Origin: CAYXBG01 sp964463145
Lineage (GTDB): Bacteria > Acidobacteriota > UBA6911 > RPQK01 > CBDAPI01
Reading direction: 5' to 3'
NCBI GenBank assembly: GCA_964463145.1
Contig: CAYXBG010000081.1
Coordinates: 1-7,730 of the forward strand
DNA length: 7,730 nucleotides
The notes beneath the pieces were generated by a model. The model was not told the origin of the DNA and did not search any database. It was given only the letters and a program-made list of their open reading frames with translations. Of the stretch, positions 7,026 through 7,730 are shown one piece after another. Both the position numbers and the translations under genes were made by a program. Position 1 is the stretch's first letter, and each line of letters begins with the position of its first letter.

Positions 7026-7376
7026 TAAGCACCCTCAGGTCTATATATCATATCTTTTGACTCTCAAATGCGAGAAAACGACGAGTCTACGTCCACGCGG
7101 TGACCATCATGTTTGGCCATCAAGGAACAGAGCCTCTAATACCCCCCCTTGACCCAGTTCTCACCGTAAGAAACACCCGTTAACAGCGCCGGATCTAGTA
7201 GATAAAGGCTTTCATCCCTCCTCAGTGCAGTCCATTCTATTGGACATAAACGGGATAACTATACCTATTGGATTGTCGTTTTTCAACGAACGCAGAACCT
7301 TTGACATACCTTGACCCAGCTCCCCTTCAAGACTAATCCAAATAACAGAAATCACTTCTAATTCAGAGTAGACAGT
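7026..7376. other. Intergenic region upstream of the sdhCAB operon
   Basis: About 351 bases lie between the end of the aldo/keto reductase gene and the GTG of sdhC. I see no convincing gene. It should contain the sdh promoter. The nearest candidate is a TATGAT -10-like box on the minus strand (7052-7047), but it has no good -35 partner and would give a leader of only about 15 nt. GAGGG (7032-7036) is the sdhC ribosome site. CCTTGACCCAG occurs twice on the plus strand (7147 and 7309). A C7 run is at 7142-7148. On the minus strand a small hairpin, TCGTT-GAAA-AACGA, lies near 7275-7288. A 31-codon minus-strand frame (7307-7212) overlaps a 6-codon one by ATGA; both are too short to support. Confidence 0.55.
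7147..7322. repeat. Direct repeat pair CCTTGACCCAG(T/C)TC upstream of sdhC
   Basis: CCTTGACCCAGTTC at 7147-7160 and CCTTGACCCAGCTC at 7309-7322 agree at 13 of 14 positions, 162 bases apart, same orientation, both inside the region upstream of the sdh operon. They could be binding sites of one regulator or a chance match. Confidence 0.35.
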
Positions 7377-7730
7377 TCACCTATTATAAATCGGAGAAAC
7401 TCCCCTTAAATTTCCCCAGATTCGATCACAACCCCCTAGAACCTCTTCAGGGAGTGGACCTTCTTCGCACGTGGCTAAATTCTGCTTCATCTGATCTAGG
7501 GAGCTAGCCCCCAGTATCATTGTCTCAACCGGCGTGTGATGAAGAATCCAATTGAGAGCTATACTGCGTAAGGAACAGCCATGGGATTCCGCTAGGGATT
7601 CCAGCTCAGAAATAGCATGGAAATTCACCTCATTCCAATAACGATCTTGATACATCTTATTCCCGTCAAATCGGGTACCGGGAGTATACCGTTCGAACTT
7701 GTGTTTACCCGTCAAAAGACCGCCAGCTAA
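7377..7730 (-). CDS. Aldo/keto reductase, AKR7-like, C-terminal part
   Basis: The visible 117 residues are the C-terminal third of a TIM-barrel NADPH-dependent aldo/keto reductase; the gene starts beyond base 7730. The frame is open at the right edge and begins LAGGLLTGKHKF, the strand-7 region of the family. RYWNEVNF, then SLRSIALNWILHH, then ILGASSLDQMKQNLATCEEG (the NADPH phosphate-binding loop and following helix), and a C-terminal GVSPIYNR follow. This order and spacing resembles the AKR7 group (aflatoxin-aldehyde / succinic-semialdehyde reductases) more than the common YajO or YhdN types. The catalytic Asp, Tyr, Lys and His lie outside the window and cannot be checked. It lies upstream of sdhC on the same strand, but 351 bases away, so co-transcription is not likely. 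The TTG at 7715 is internal, not the start. Confidence 0.88.
   Translation of the reverse strand, partial: LAGGLLTGKHKFERYTPGTRFDGNKMYQDRYWNEVNFHAISELESLAESHGCSLRSIALNWILHHTPVETMILGASSLDQMKQNLATCEEGPLPEEVLGGCDRIWGNLRGVSPIYNR

Noticed and set aside
7039..7076. Candidate sigma70-type promoter for sdhC (TATGAT at 7052-7047, or TTGAGA with TATAGA)
   Set aside because: Each candidate has one good box and one poor box, and the implied leader is very short; not strong enough to list.
7212..7307. Minus-strand 31-codon frame overlapping a 6-codon frame by ATGA upstream of sdhC
   Set aside because: Too short, no recognisable family and no clear ribosome site for the first; likely chance in non-coding DNA.

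Overview
The window comes from a diderm (Gram-negative-type) bacterium with a respiratory metabolism. The evidence is a complete TonB-dependent outer-membrane receptor, a full three-subunit succinate dehydrogenase operon, and the start of a NuoE-like [2Fe-2S] subunit. Base composition looks roughly balanced by eye and similar in all genes. I see no insertion sequence, phage gene, CRISPR array, tRNA or rRNA. The phylum cannot be fixed from these genes alone.

Layout. (1) Bases 1-150, minus strand: the N-terminal 50 codons of a NuoE/FdsG-type subunit that runs off the left edge. (2) 151-457: a divergent intergenic region with a strong 11-bp inverted repeat. (3) 458-2344, plus strand: an orphan TonB-dependent receptor, followed by a weak terminator-like hairpin. 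(4) 2497-2778, plus strand: a stand-alone parvulin, PpiC. (5) 2818-3582, minus strand, tail to tail with ppiC: a class I SAM-dependent methyltransferase that appears to carry an export or lipoprotein leader. (6) 3643-7025, minus strand: sdhC-sdhA-sdhB, joined by TAATG and ATGA overlaps. (7) 7026-7376: intergenic, upstream of sdhC. (8) 7377-7730, minus strand: the C-terminal part of an AKR7-like aldo/keto reductase that runs off the right edge.

The core of the window is the sdh operon. Its gene order (membrane, flavoprotein, iron-sulfur), its single large membrane subunit and its iron-sulfur motifs (CIECFLCQ, CNITKCC) match the mycobacterial Sdh1 type rather than the E. coli or Bacteroidota types. 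As I recall the literature, Sdh1 has a membrane-embedded Rieske-type [2Fe-2S] cluster instead of haem. The membrane subunit here has Cys/His positions that could serve such a cluster. The complex would oxidise succinate (or reduce fumarate) and exchange electrons with the quinone pool.

A run of 10 N (4947-4956) splits sdhA on paper. The bases on either side join exactly, in frame, at the conserved NSLS-DLVVFG motif. The N run is therefore almost certainly an assembly placeholder over no missing sequence, and sdhA is an intact gene of 605 residues. Apart from the Sdh1-type complex and a few small structural signals, this is ordinary housekeeping sequence, and I do not see a convincing new multi-gene system.
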